This document shows, piece after piece, positions 49,953 to 58,603 of a stretch of DNA of 64,000 bases. The notes beneath the pieces were generated by a model. That model ran no database searches. It worked only from the letters and a program-made list of their open reading frames with translations, and had not been told where the DNA came from. The DNA comes from Parolsenella catena (GTDB taxonomy: Bacteria; Actinomycetota; Coriobacteriia; Coriobacteriales; Atopobiaceae): the NCBI RefSeq assembly GCF_003966955.1, contig NZ_AP019367.1, positions 1,054,001 to 1,118,000 on the forward strand, read 5' to 3'. Position numbers and translations under genes: made by a program. Positions within the stretch are counted from its first letter, which is position 1. The number at the start of each line of letters is the position of its first letter.

Positions 49953-52391
49953 ATGTGGGCCCCAAGCTTCAACCTCATAGCCCTCATCGCCGGCGGGGCC
50001 GCCGGCGCCGTGGCCGCGGGGCTGGGGCTGCACCTCGCGCGCCGACACGCCACGAAAAGGTCCCCTGGCACAGGCGAGCCCGCCTCCCCGGTGCCGCCCC
50101 AAGGCTATGGGCCCCTTACGGCCGAAGGCGCCGATACGGCGGGCGCAGACGAGCCGCACGCAGACACGCAAGCCACGGCCTTCCCCGACGAGCTCGCGAA
50201 AGCCACCGACGAGGCCACGCCCGCCGCACCCGGGCCCTCCCACAAGCCCGCCGAGCCCGCGCTCGATCCCGCGCCCAGGCCCGTGGACATGGACGACCTC
50301 GCCCGCGAGCTCTTCCAGGCTGCTGACCCGATCTCCAAGCTCAGGAGCCTCACGAGAAGGTTCGAGCACGCCGAGCGCCGCGCGGACGAGGGGCAGGCCG
50401 CCCGGCCAGACGCCATCTCGAGCTACCTTGCCCGTGGGCTTCGCGAAGCCGGCATCTTGGACGCAGACGCTCGCTGGCCCGAGCTCTCCGTCATCAGGAC
50501 CAATAGAAGCCACACGTTCTACCTTCGCGCATCCGACTCCTCAGTTGCCTGGGGAGACATGCTGCGCGTCCTGGCCGTCGAGGGCGCGCTCAACCGCGCG
50601 CTGTTCGCGTGGGAGCACTTCGTCGAGCACGCCGACGGCGACATGGACCGCGCAGACGTCACGCTCGAGGACTGCTATCGCTTCAACCAGGCGCTCGCGG
50701 GCTCCATCACCGCGCAGCTCGGCGCCGAGCCCATCGCCCGCGCGAGCATGAGCGACATGCTCGGCGAGTGGGGCGTGAGGCAGACGATCGCGGCGGGCAT
50801 CGAGACGTTCAGGCTCCCCTTGCGCCTCTCGGCGCGCTTCCGCGTGAACCTCATGGGCGGGGACGCCGCAATCGTGGCCTCGTTCGTGCCGGCAGGCGCC
50901 CAGCCCGCCTCCGTGTGGTCCTCAGGGCTCGACCGCATCTTGCCGGCCTCGCACCAGATGCGCGAGCGCATGGCGACCGACTACGCCCTGCGCTGCGTCC
51001 TGCTGCTGGCCGCACACGCCTTCCGCAGCTCCAAGCGCCTGTGCCATGTCTTCGTGGCCGTCTGCCTGGAGACGCCGTCGCGCCACGCCTGTCTCGTCTC
51101 GGGAGACGTCAGCCGCGAGGCGCTTCGCGAGCACGACCTGTCCGAGGACTTCGACGCACGCAGGCTCGCCCGCGAGCTGGGCATCCGCTTCTCGACGGAG
51201 AACGAGTCGCTCGTCGCGATCGAGCAGGGCTTCGAGCTCGACTCGGAGCGCTTCTGCCCCAGCGGCCGCTATGAGACGGTCGACCTCTCCGGCAGGGTCC
51301 TGCCGAGCTTTGAGGCAAGCCTGCTCGGGGCCGAGCACGTCTGCGACCTCTCCATCAACGAAAGCGCCCGCCGCGCCACCAAGGCCCAGGAGGTCGTCCG
51401 CGAGCTTGGCGGCTCCACGGAGCGCTCCGTGCGCCGTATCCTGCGCCTCACCGAGAACGACCCGGACCTCACGGTGCGCGAGGCCGGCCGTCGCACGGCG
51501 GGACGGCTCATCGACGGCACGCTCTCCGGAGACGACGCGATCGCCTTTGTCGACGACTTCGTGGAGGGAGACGAGCTCTCCCGCTCCTGCGACCAGGCCA
51601 TGGAGCTGCTCCAGCAGGGCAGCTATGCCGAGGCCATCGAGGTGCTCACGGACATGCTCGCCCCCATCGACTCTCTCGACACCTATGCGGACGCGGGCGA
51701 CGACACCTGGCGCCAGTTCATGAGCTATGTCTCGCGCACGCTCTACAACCGGCTGCTCGCCCGTCCCGGCGAGCGCACGCACCTCGTGCCGGACGCCTAC
51801 TACGGCGCGCAGCTGCTCATGTCGAGCGCCCTTCTCGCCCAGGGACGCACGGCCGAGGCGCTCGGCTTTGCCCGCCGCGCCCAGGACCTCGACCCACTCG
51901 ACATGGCCAGCGTGCTGCGGATCGTGCGCTGCCACGAGCTCGAGGGCGACCTCGACGCGGCGGCGTCCGAGCTCAGGCGCTGGCTCGACGTTGCCTTTGA
52001 CCCGCAGGGGATTGGCGTGGGCTACTACCGCCTTGCCTTCATCGAGTGGAAGCGCGGACGCACCGACGTGGCGGACGCCTGCTACCAGAAGGCTGCCGTG
52101 AGCCGCGCCGCGTGCTCTGGTGCCGCGGCGTTCGAGCTGCACACGATGCGCGCGCTCGGCGGCACGGAGCCCGTCGAGCCGGCAAGCGTCAACGAGACGC
52201 TCGAGGCCGCCGGCGTTCCCCTCGCGCCCACGGAGCGCGTCATCGGCGTGCTCGTTGAGGCCGCGCAGGCGTCAACCGACGCCGAGGTCTTCCCCGTGGC
52301 TCGCAGCTTTGCCACGCTGCTCGGCGCGCTCACGGGAGACGACGTCATGAACGGCGTCGTTGACTCGATCGAGCACGAGCCGGACCGCTAG
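49953..52391 (+). CDS. Large membrane-anchored protein with helical TPR-like region, unknown function
   Basis: The 812-residue protein starts at the ATG at 49953 with GGAGGAA upstream. An N-terminal helix (residues about 6-28, LIALIAGGAAGAVAAGLGL) anchors it. Residues 35-110 are a Pro/Ala-rich linker. A long region follows that has no motif I can name, and the last ~250 residues look like TPR units (QGSYAEAIEVLTDM, QGRTAEALGFARRAQDLDP, LDAAASELRRWL). A scaffold or envelope-associated role is possible. I would not assign an enzyme activity. Confidence 0.75.
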   Translation: MWAPSFNLIALIAGGAAGAVAAGLGLHLARRHATKRSPGTGEPASPVPPQGYGPLTAEGADTAGADEPHADTQATAFPDELAKATDEATPAAPGPSHKPAEPALDPAPRPVDMDDLARELFQAADPISKLRSLTRRFEHAERRADEGQAARPDAISSYLARGLREAGILDADARWPELSVIRTNRSHTFYLRASDSSVAWGDMLRVLAVEGALNRALFAWEHFVEHADGDMDRADVTLEDCYRFNQALAGSITAQLGAEPIARASMSDMLGEWGVRQTIAAGIETFRLPLRLSARFRVNLMGGDAAIVASFVPAGAQPASVWSSGLDRILPASHQMRERMATDYALRCVLLLAAHAFRSSKRLCHVFVAVCLETPSRHACLVSGDVSREALREHDLSEDFDARRLARELGIRFSTENESLVAIEQGFELDSERFCPSGRYETVDLSGRVLPSFEASLLGAEHVCDLSINESARRATKAQEVVRELGGSTERSVRRILRLTENDPDLTVREAGRRTAGRLIDGTLSGDDAIAFVDDFVEGDELSRSCDQAMELLQQGSYAEAIEVLTDMLAPIDSLDTYADAGDDTWRQFMSYVSRTLYNRLLARPGERTHLVPDAYYGAQLLMSSALLAQGRTAEALGFARRAQDLDPLDMASVLRIVRCHELEGDLDAAASELRRWLDVAFDPQGIGVGYYRLAFIEWKRGRTDVADACYQKAAVSRAACSGAAAFELHTMRALGGTEPVEPASVNETLEAAGVPLAPTERVIGVLVEAAQASTDAEVFPVARSFATLLGALTGDDVMNGVVDSIEHEPDR

Positions 52392-52423
52392 CGAGCCGGG
52401 CCACCAGAGAAAAGCCCGCACAA

Positions 52424-52463
52424 GAAAAGGAGGGCGCCGGGAAACGTGTCCCCGGCACCCTCC
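52424..52463 (-). terminator. Rho-independent terminator of the pepV-yoaK operon
   Basis: Minus-strand arms GGAGGGTGCCGGG and CCCGGCGCCCTCC enclose nine bases and are followed by TTTTCTTG. Confidence 0.88.
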
Positions 52464-52483
52464 CTTGCGCACCAGCCCTGCCG

Positions 52484-53167
52484 CTAGCCCAGGCGCCGCA
52501 CGCCCTTGACCTTGCCCTCGCGGTCGATGAACATGATGAGGAAGCACACGGCGAGCAACGCCGACGCCACCGCGATCGCATGAAGGCCAATCCAGCCGAT
52601 GCAGAGGTTGCCGAGGACGGCGCCGCACACGAACGTGAGGATGACGCCAAAGTAGAGCAGGCCGTTCTCGAGGAAGCCCTTCTTGTGGGTGATGATGTAG
52701 TCGTCCACGCTCTGGAGCGCGCTGCGCAGGTTTCCGATGCACATGGTCGTGGCTATGCCGTGGCCATGAATCTTGCGGAAGCTCTCCACCTGCATGCCGC
52801 ACGCAAACGACGTCAGGCAGTTCGCCACAAGGTTGGCGGTCCCGGGAATGAAGCTCACGCCCAAAAGGATCGCGGCCTCGAGGAACACCGTGAGCTGACG
52901 CCAGTGGAACAGGCTCGAGAAGCGCTCGTGGATGAGGTCGGCGAGCATGATGCCCAGCGCAAACGCGAGCACCGGGAAGAAGTAGCGGCCCGCACGCATG
53001 AGGTCGCCCTCGGAGAGGTTGATGCCCACGAGCAGGATGTTGCCCGTCTGGGCGTTGGCGAACACGCCGTCTCGGGCGATGTAGGAGTAGGCGTCCATGA
53101 AGCCGCCGGCCAATGCGAGCAGCACGCCCAACTCGATGGACTCCGATATCTGCTTGGCTCTTTCCAA
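52484..53167 (-). CDS. YoaK/DUF1275 family membrane protein
   Basis: The 227-residue protein has six or so hydrophobic helices and the family pattern GGFMDAYSYIARDGVFANAQTGN near residues 20-42, then CGMQVESFRKIHGHGIATTMCIGN. YoaK/DUF1275 function is unknown. It lies 13 bp after pepV on the same strand. Confidence 0.88.
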   Translation of the reverse strand: MERAKQISESIELGVLLALAGGFMDAYSYIARDGVFANAQTGNILLVGINLSEGDLMRAGRYFFPVLAFALGIMLADLIHERFSSLFHWRQLTVFLEAAILLGVSFIPGTANLVANCLTSFACGMQVESFRKIHGHGIATTMCIGNLRSALQSVDDYIITHKKGFLENGLLYFGVILTFVCGAVLGNLCIGWIGLHAIAVASALLAVCFLIMFIDREGKVKGVRRLG

Positions 53168-53180
53168 AGCGAGAATCCCC

Positions 53181-54617
53181 CTAGAACTCGAGCTTCATGA
53201 GCTCGTTGATGGCGTAGATGTAGATCTTGAGCGCCTCGCGCAGCTGGGCCTCGCTCGCGCCCTCGTCCGGGCCGTGCATGGAGCCCACCCACTCGGGGCA
53301 CGCCATCGCAGGCTCCTCGGGGCCAAAGCTCGCGGCGTTCCTGAAGTGGCGGGCGTAGGTGCCGCCGCCGATGGTGAAGGGCTTCGTGTCCTTGCCCGTG
53401 TACTCGTTGTAGCAGCGCACGAGCGTCTGGATCTGAGGCGAGTCGGGGCTCACGTAGAACGGCACGACGGCACGGCCCGCCTCGAGCGAGCAGCCGTGGT
53501 CCGCGGCCACCTCGGCCAGGCGCGCCGTGATGGCCTCCGCCGTCGTGGACTTGGGGTAGCGCGCGTCAACGGTCTGGGCGATGCGACCGTCCTCGCGAAG
53601 CGCCACGGTGCCGCCGATGCACGTAAGCGGCTCGAAGACGTCATCCGTGGCGTCGATGCCCAGCGAGCTGCCATCCGTGGAGGCATGGATGGTGCGCTCG
53701 AGCTCGAGGAAGCGTCGCTCCCCATCCGAGCACAGGTCATGGTCGAGCAGGTAGCCGCACAGCATGCCGATGGCGTTTCTCGTGCCGGCGGGAAGCGACG
53801 CGTGACCGCCGACGCCGTGCGCCGTGACGCGCGCGAGGCCCTCGCCCGCTGCCTCCACCTCGATGCCGTCCGCGGGCTCGAGAGCTGCGGCGTCAGCGCG
53901 CACGACGGCCGAGGCAAGGCTCGGGATGGCGTTCGTGGCGCTGCCGCCCTCGATGGAGGCGATGACGGAGCCGGGCACGCTGCCGGAGACGGGCGCGGAG
54001 ACGAACGTGGCGCCGTACAGGCCCTTCTCGCCGCAGCAGACCGGGAACTCGGCGTCTGGCGTGAAGAGGAAGTCGGGCTCGGGATAGTGGGCGAGGTAGT
54101 GCTCGACGTCTCCCATGTTCGTCTCCTCGTTGGCTCCGAGGATCACACGCAGGGTGTAGGGCAGGCGCTCGCCCGTGACCTCGACGCGCTCGGCAAAGAA
54201 GCGGCCCGCGTACAGCGACAGCACGGCCGGGCCCTTGTCGTCGATGACGCCGCGGCCGAGCAGCCAGCCGTCGCGGCGGACCATCTCGTAGGGGTCCGTG
54301 TGCCAGCCCGGCCCCTCGGGCACCACGTCCACGTGGGCGATCGTGGCAATCTGCTTGTCAGAGGCACCGGGAAGGTCCGCATAGCCGAGGTAGCCGTCGC
54401 AGTCGTGGGCCTCCAGGCCACAGACGTTGGCGATGCACAGGGCCTCGTCGAGCGCCTCGCGCGGGCCCGGGCCCCAGGGGGCGTTCTCCTCGGCGGCACT
54501 GAGGTCCTCGACGCTCCTGTGGCTCACGAGGGCCTCGATGTCATCGAGCACCTCGGGCCACACGCGCTCGACGAACTCGTCGATCTCTGCCTTGAGCCGG
54601 GCGTTGTTCTCGGTCAT
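53181..54617 (-). CDS. pepV: PepV-like M20A dipeptidase
   Basis: The 478-residue metallopeptidase has the M20 metal site IAHVDVVPEGPGW with a His, the Asp in GRGVIDDKGP, the Glu pair in ANEETNMGD and a dimer/lid domain with ASIEGGSATNAIPSLA. PepV cleaves dipeptides with an unblocked N-terminus. The start at 54617 has GGGAG five bases upstream; an ATG at 54629 is the alternative. Confidence 0.9.
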   Translation of the reverse strand: MTENNARLKAEIDEFVERVWPEVLDDIEALVSHRSVEDLSAAEENAPWGPGPREALDEALCIANVCGLEAHDCDGYLGYADLPGASDKQIATIAHVDVVPEGPGWHTDPYEMVRRDGWLLGRGVIDDKGPAVLSLYAGRFFAERVEVTGERLPYTLRVILGANEETNMGDVEHYLAHYPEPDFLFTPDAEFPVCCGEKGLYGATFVSAPVSGSVPGSVIASIEGGSATNAIPSLASAVVRADAAALEPADGIEVEAAGEGLARVTAHGVGGHASLPAGTRNAIGMLCGYLLDHDLCSDGERRFLELERTIHASTDGSSLGIDATDDVFEPLTCIGGTVALREDGRIAQTVDARYPKSTTAEAITARLAEVAADHGCSLEAGRAVVPFYVSPDSPQIQTLVRCYNEYTGKDTKPFTIGGGTYARHFRNAASFGPEEPAMACPEWVGSMHGPDEGASEAQLREALKIYIYAINELMKLEF

Positions 54618-54702
54618 GGTCGCTCCCATCAAAGCGCTTCGCTCTTTTTTACGTGCCCCATGATACGACCGATTGCCCCGGCGCCCAAACTTGGGTATGA
54701 GA

Positions 54703-54735
54703 GGTGACAGGTGGGGACGGGGTCGGTCCGTCACC
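54703..54735. repeat. REP-like palindrome, TGTCA family
   Basis: GGTGAC at 54703-54708 and GTCACC at 54730-54735 enclose a core with GTGGGGACGGGGTCGG. Same style as 179-217 and 42764-42794. It lies in the divergent gap between pepV and the antiporter gene. Confidence 0.6.
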
Positions 54736-54786
54736 ATGGCGGGCCGGCCGTTGCCGCGCGACGGGCGAGGCAGAGGGGAAACATAC

Positions 54787-56253
54787 ATGGCAGAACAGCT
54801 CACGATACTGGCCGCGATGCTCGCCGTGGTGGTGTGCTCGTCGTTTGCGGCGAGCCTCATCCCGGGCAGGCCCATACCGGAGGTCGTGTTCTTCGTCGTG
54901 GCGGGAGCCGTCATGGGACCGCACTGCCTGGGCGTCATCCATGAGACGGCAGGGCTTGCGCTGCTCAGCCGGCTGGGCATGGGCATCCTGTTCCTCATCG
55001 CCGGCTACGAGCTCGACCTGCGCGAGCTCACGGGGCGCGCGGGGCGCCACGGGGCCGTCTGCTGGGCCGTCTGCATGGCGCTTGCCTGCGCCGCCACCCT
55101 CGCGCTTGGCCTCGGGCTCTCCACCGCCGGCACGGCGGCGTTCGCCATCGCCCTCACGACGACGGCCTACGGCACCCTCGTCCCCATCGTGCGAGACCGC
55201 CAGCTCGCGGGCACGGCGGTGGGGGCGGTCATCGAGTCCTATGGCGCCATGGGCGAGCTACTGCCCGTGGTGGCCATGTCCGTCATGCTCTCGCCCCGGC
55301 GCTCCATGGGCGCAAACATAGCGGTCCTGCTGGGATTTCTCGCCCTGTGCGTCATCGTGGCCATCCAGGGCCAGCGCGTGAGGGACTGGGGCGGACGGCT
55401 CGCGCGCTGGATTTCTAACAACGCAGAGACAAGCTCGCAGGCAACGCTCAGGACCACCCTGCTTCTGCTCGTGGGGCTCCTCGCGCTGGCAGCGATGCTG
55501 GACCTCGACGCCGTGCTCGCGGCATTTGCCGCCGGCTTCATCCTGCGCCACGTGCTGCCCGACGAGAGCGGGCAGCGTCTCATCGGCAAGATCGAGGTCA
55601 TGGGCAACGGCCTGTTTATCCCCGTTTTCTTCGTGTACTCGGCCATGGGAATCGACTTTGCGTCCGTGGGCGCCAACCCGGCGCTGCTCGCCACGTTCGT
55701 GGGCCTGCTGCTGCTCGTGCGCGCACTGCCCGTGGGCATGTGCCTGCAGGCGTTTCCCGAGACGAGGCCCATGCCCGCGGGCGAGAAGGTCGCCGCGAGC
55801 CTGTACTGCACCATGGCGCTGCCCCTCATCGTGGCGCTCACCGAGGCCGCGACGGGCGCCGGGGCCATGAGCGACGCCATGGCGAGCGTGCTCGTGACGG
55901 CAGGGGCGCTCACGGTGCTCGTGATCCCCGTGATCACGAACGTCTCCCGCGTGGCGATCGCGGCGCATCCCGTCGAGGCTGCCCGCGAGATAGCCGAGCG
56001 GCCCGAGACGGCCCGCGACGTCATCCGCGAGCACCACGAGCTCGTGCGCGAGGCCGACCAGCTGTTCCATGACGAGCGTGCCCAGCTACGCGAGCAGGGC
56101 GTGCGGCTCTCCGCGGCGGACTTTCTCGCCCAAGCCGAGCAGATACGCCGCGACCACCGCGAGGACCTGAGGAGGATAAACGAGCACAGCCGCGAGGAGC
56201 TCGACGAGATCCGCAGGCGCCGCGGGCGGGAGCGCAACGCGAGGCGTCCCTAG
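54787..56253 (+). CDS. CPA2-type sodium/proton (or potassium/proton) antiporter
   Basis: The 488-residue protein has about 11-12 hydrophobic helices in the first 400 residues and the pattern of the Na+/H+ exchanger domain (LIPGRPIPEVVFFVVAGAV, LFLIAGYELDLRELTGRAG, ALTTTAYGTLVP, LAAFAAGFILRHVLPDES). A charged Arg/Glu-rich C-terminal tail (about 420-488) is predicted to be coiled coil. The exact ion is unclear. The TAG stop shares three bases with the stop of the convergent Rrf2 gene. Confidence 0.88.
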   Translation: MAEQLTILAAMLAVVVCSSFAASLIPGRPIPEVVFFVVAGAVMGPHCLGVIHETAGLALLSRLGMGILFLIAGYELDLRELTGRAGRHGAVCWAVCMALACAATLALGLGLSTAGTAAFAIALTTTAYGTLVPIVRDRQLAGTAVGAVIESYGAMGELLPVVAMSVMLSPRRSMGANIAVLLGFLALCVIVAIQGQRVRDWGGRLARWISNNAETSSQATLRTTLLLLVGLLALAAMLDLDAVLAAFAAGFILRHVLPDESGQRLIGKIEVMGNGLFIPVFFVYSAMGIDFASVGANPALLATFVGLLLLVRALPVGMCLQAFPETRPMPAGEKVAASLYCTMALPLIVALTEAATGAGAMSDAMASVLVTAGALTVLVIPVITNVSRVAIAAHPVEAAREIAERPETARDVIREHHELVREADQLFHDERAQLREQGVRLSAADFLAQAEQIRRDHREDLRRINEHSREELDEIRRRRGRERNARRP

Positions 56254-56675
56254 ATCACGTAGTCGTTGCCCGCGAGGGAGGTCGCGCACAGGTCTGAGAT
56301 GCGGATGCCGTCCAGGTAATCGTTGATGATTCCGCCCAGGCGCTCCCACATCTCGTGGCAGCGGGGCTCCTCGGCGCGGAACCGCTCGGGCTCGTCCATG
56401 CCACTCGCGGGCGCCAGCTGCCCCTCCGTGGCCCTAAGGACCTCCCCCACCGTGTAGTCACCGGCGGGTCGCGCGAGCTTGTAGCCGCCATTCTTGCCGC
56501 GCAGACTCGAGACGAGGTGGTCGCGCACGAGGGCCTTGAGGATGCTCTCCAGGTACTTGTCCGAGATGGCCTGGCGTGCCGCGATGTCTCTCAGCGGCAG
56601 GAATCCGTCCCCCTCGTGCTCGGCGAGGTCGATCATGACGCGCAGGGCGTAGCGGCCCTTCGTGGAAACGAGCAT
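56250..56675 (-). CDS. Rrf2-family transcription regulator
   Basis: The 141-residue protein is a full-length Rrf2 winged helix: STKGRYALRVMIDLAEH, ISDKYLESILKALVR (recognition helix) and GKNGGYKLARPAGDYTVGEV. It has only Cys106 and Cys130, without the three-Cys cluster ligand set of IscR, so it is closer to CymR-type regulators of cysteine or sulfur metabolism. It lies divergent from the HD gene and cysteine desulfurase genes. The start at 56675 has GGAGG upstream. Confidence 0.9.
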   Translation of the reverse strand: MLVSTKGRYALRVMIDLAEHEGDGFLPLRDIAARQAISDKYLESILKALVRDHLVSSLRGKNGGYKLARPAGDYTVGEVLRATEGQLAPASGMDEPERFRAEEPRCHEMWERLGGIINDYLDGIRISDLCATSLAGNDYVI

Positions 56676-56749
56676 GGCATCCTCCATAGGCCCGCGGGCA
56701 CGGCGAACGCAGGCGGCGTACCATTGCACGTGTTGCAGGCAAATCCATT

Positions 56750-56768
56750 TCCTATCATTGCTATAGGA
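56750..56768. promoter_or_regulatory. Inverted repeat in the Rrf2/HD divergent promoter
   Basis: Arms TCCTAT (56750-56755) and ATAGGA (56763-56768) with a seven-base spacer, flanked by AT-rich sequence. It is a plausible operator for the Rrf2 regulator, which is transcribed away from it, with the downstream HD gene on the other side. Confidence 0.45.
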
Positions 56769-56840
56769 TAAAGGGAAAACGACGCGATAACAATGCGACG
56801 GGGCGAATCTCCTCGCGCCGACGCACATCAAGGAGGCACC

Positions 56841-57425
56841 ATGATCCCCACCCCCCAGCAGGCCTACGAGCTCCTCGAGCAGTACAACTCAGACCCCTTC
56901 CACCTCGCCCACGGCCGCATCGTGGGCGAGACGCTGCGCTGGTTTGCCGAGGACATGGGACACGCCGACGAGGCGGACCTCTGGCAGGTCGTGGGCACCC
57001 TGCACGACCTTGACTTCGAGCGCTGGCCCGAGGAGCACTGCGTGCGCGAGGAGGCCCTCATGCGCGAGGCTGGCATCGACGAGGTGATCGTGCGTGCGTG
57101 CGCAAGCCATGGCTGGGGGCTCACGGACACGCCCTACGAGCCCGAGAGCGACCTCGAGCGCGCGCTGTTCGCCGTCGACGAGCTCACCGGGCTCATCGGC
57201 GCGGCCGTGCTCATGCGCCCGTCCAGAAGCGTCGACGACCTCACGGTGAAGTCGCTCAAGAAGAAGTTCAAGGACAAGCGCTTTGCGGCCGGGTGCTCGC
57301 GCGACGTCATCGAGCAGGGGGCGGCCCGCCTTGGCTGGGAGCTCCCCGAGCTCATGGAGAAGACCATCCTGGCGATGCGCACCGCCCCGAGCGCCCCGCA
57401 CGGGCCGGCCGCCGAGGCGGAGTAG
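56841..57425 (+). CDS. HD-domain protein
   Basis: The 194-residue protein has the His-Asp metal site HDLDFERWPEEHC near residues 55-67, preceded by GTL, and a later His in CASHGWG. This matches the HD superfamily of phosphohydrolases, of unassigned substrate. The ATG at 56841 has AAGGAGG upstream. It ends 5 bp before the cysteine desulfurase gene, so they share a transcript. Confidence 0.82.
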   Translation: MIPTPQQAYELLEQYNSDPFHLAHGRIVGETLRWFAEDMGHADEADLWQVVGTLHDLDFERWPEEHCVREEALMREAGIDEVIVRACASHGWGLTDTPYEPESDLERALFAVDELTGLIGAAVLMRPSRSVDDLTVKSLKKKFKDKRFAAGCSRDVIEQGAARLGWELPELMEKTILAMRTAPSAPHGPAAEAE

Positions 57426-57430
57426 CGCCG

Positions 57431-58603
57431 ATGGTCTACCTCGACAACGCCGCCACGACGCGCACGAGCCCCGCCGCCATGGACGCCATGGCCCATATCA
57501 TGGCCGGGGACGCCTTCGCCAACCCATCGAGCCAGCATGCCGCCGGAGACGCCGCCCTGCGCGCGCTCGAGGAGGCCAGGCGCGAGGTGGCCGCATGCCT
57601 GCGCTCACGGCCCAGCGAGGTGGAGTGGGTCTCGTGCGGGACCGAGGCAAACAACCAGGCCTTGCTCACGGGTGCAGCCTACGGCGCACGCGAGGGGCGC
57701 AGGCACATCGTGGCCTCCGCCGTCGAGCATCCGAGCGTGCTGCGCATGCTCGAGCGCCTCGCAAGCGCCGACGGCCCCTTTGGCGGCGGCTTTGACGTGA
57801 CGCTCGTGAGACCAGACGAGACGGGCGTCGTGGGCGTGGCCAGCGTCAAAGAGGCGCTTCGCGAGGACACGTGCCTCGTCTCGCTCATGTACGCCAACAA
57901 CGAGGTGGGCGCCATCCAGCCCGTGCGCGACGTCTGCCGCATGTGCCGCAAGCGGGCGATCCTGTTTCACACCGACGCCGTGCAGGCGGCGGGACATGTG
58001 CCCATCGACTTCACGCGCGACGGCTTTGACATGTTGAGCGTCTCGGCACACAAGTTCCACGGACCGCGAGGGGTGGGCGCGCTTCTGTGCTCGAAGCGCG
58101 TGGTGCCAGCCCCTCTTCTGCTTGGTGGCGCCCAGGAGCGCGGCCACCGCGCCGGCACGGTGAACGTGGCGGGCGCTGCGGGCATGGCATGCGCGCTTCG
58201 AGAGGCCTGCGAGGGGCTTGGGGACAGCGCGTCGAGGGTCGAGGCTCTCCGGGCGCGCCTCGTCTCGCGGCTGACGGAGGCGGGCGGCGTGCGCGTGCTC
58301 GGCCCGCAGGAGCCGTCGCTGCGCCTGCCCGGCATCGTGGCGCTTGCGCTCGAGGGCGTGGACCACGAGTCCGCGCTCGTGCTCCTCGATGAGGCGGGCG
58401 TGTGTGTGAGCGCGGGCTCGGCCTGCGCGGCAGGTGCGGTGGAGAGCAGCCACGTGCTGGCCGCCATGGGCGTGCCGTCCGAGGTGGCGCGCACCTATCT
58501 GCGCGTCTCCATCGACGCCACCGAGAACGACGAGCGCAGCATCGACGAGGCGGCGGACGCGATCTTGCAGGTGGCAGAGCGTCTGCGCGGGAGCGCCCGA
58601 TGA
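57431..58603 (+). CDS. Cysteine desulfurase (NifS/IscS-like)
   Basis: The 390-residue class V aminotransferase has PLP Lys in LSVSAHKFHGPRG near residue 207 and the sulfur-accepting Cys in SAGSACAAGAVESS near 332. It supplies persulfide sulfur. Its stop overlaps mnmA by four bases (ATGA), which indicates that it delivers sulfur for tRNA thiolation by MnmA, a common pairing in Gram-positives. Confidence 0.93.
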   Translation: MVYLDNAATTRTSPAAMDAMAHIMAGDAFANPSSQHAAGDAALRALEEARREVAACLRSRPSEVEWVSCGTEANNQALLTGAAYGAREGRRHIVASAVEHPSVLRMLERLASADGPFGGGFDVTLVRPDETGVVGVASVKEALREDTCLVSLMYANNEVGAIQPVRDVCRMCRKRAILFHTDAVQAAGHVPIDFTRDGFDMLSVSAHKFHGPRGVGALLCSKRVVPAPLLLGGAQERGHRAGTVNVAGAAGMACALREACEGLGDSASRVEALRARLVSRLTEAGGVRVLGPQEPSLRLPGIVALALEGVDHESALVLLDEAGVCVSAGSACAAGAVESSHVLAAMGVPSEVARTYLRVSIDATENDERSIDEAADAILQVAERLRGSAR

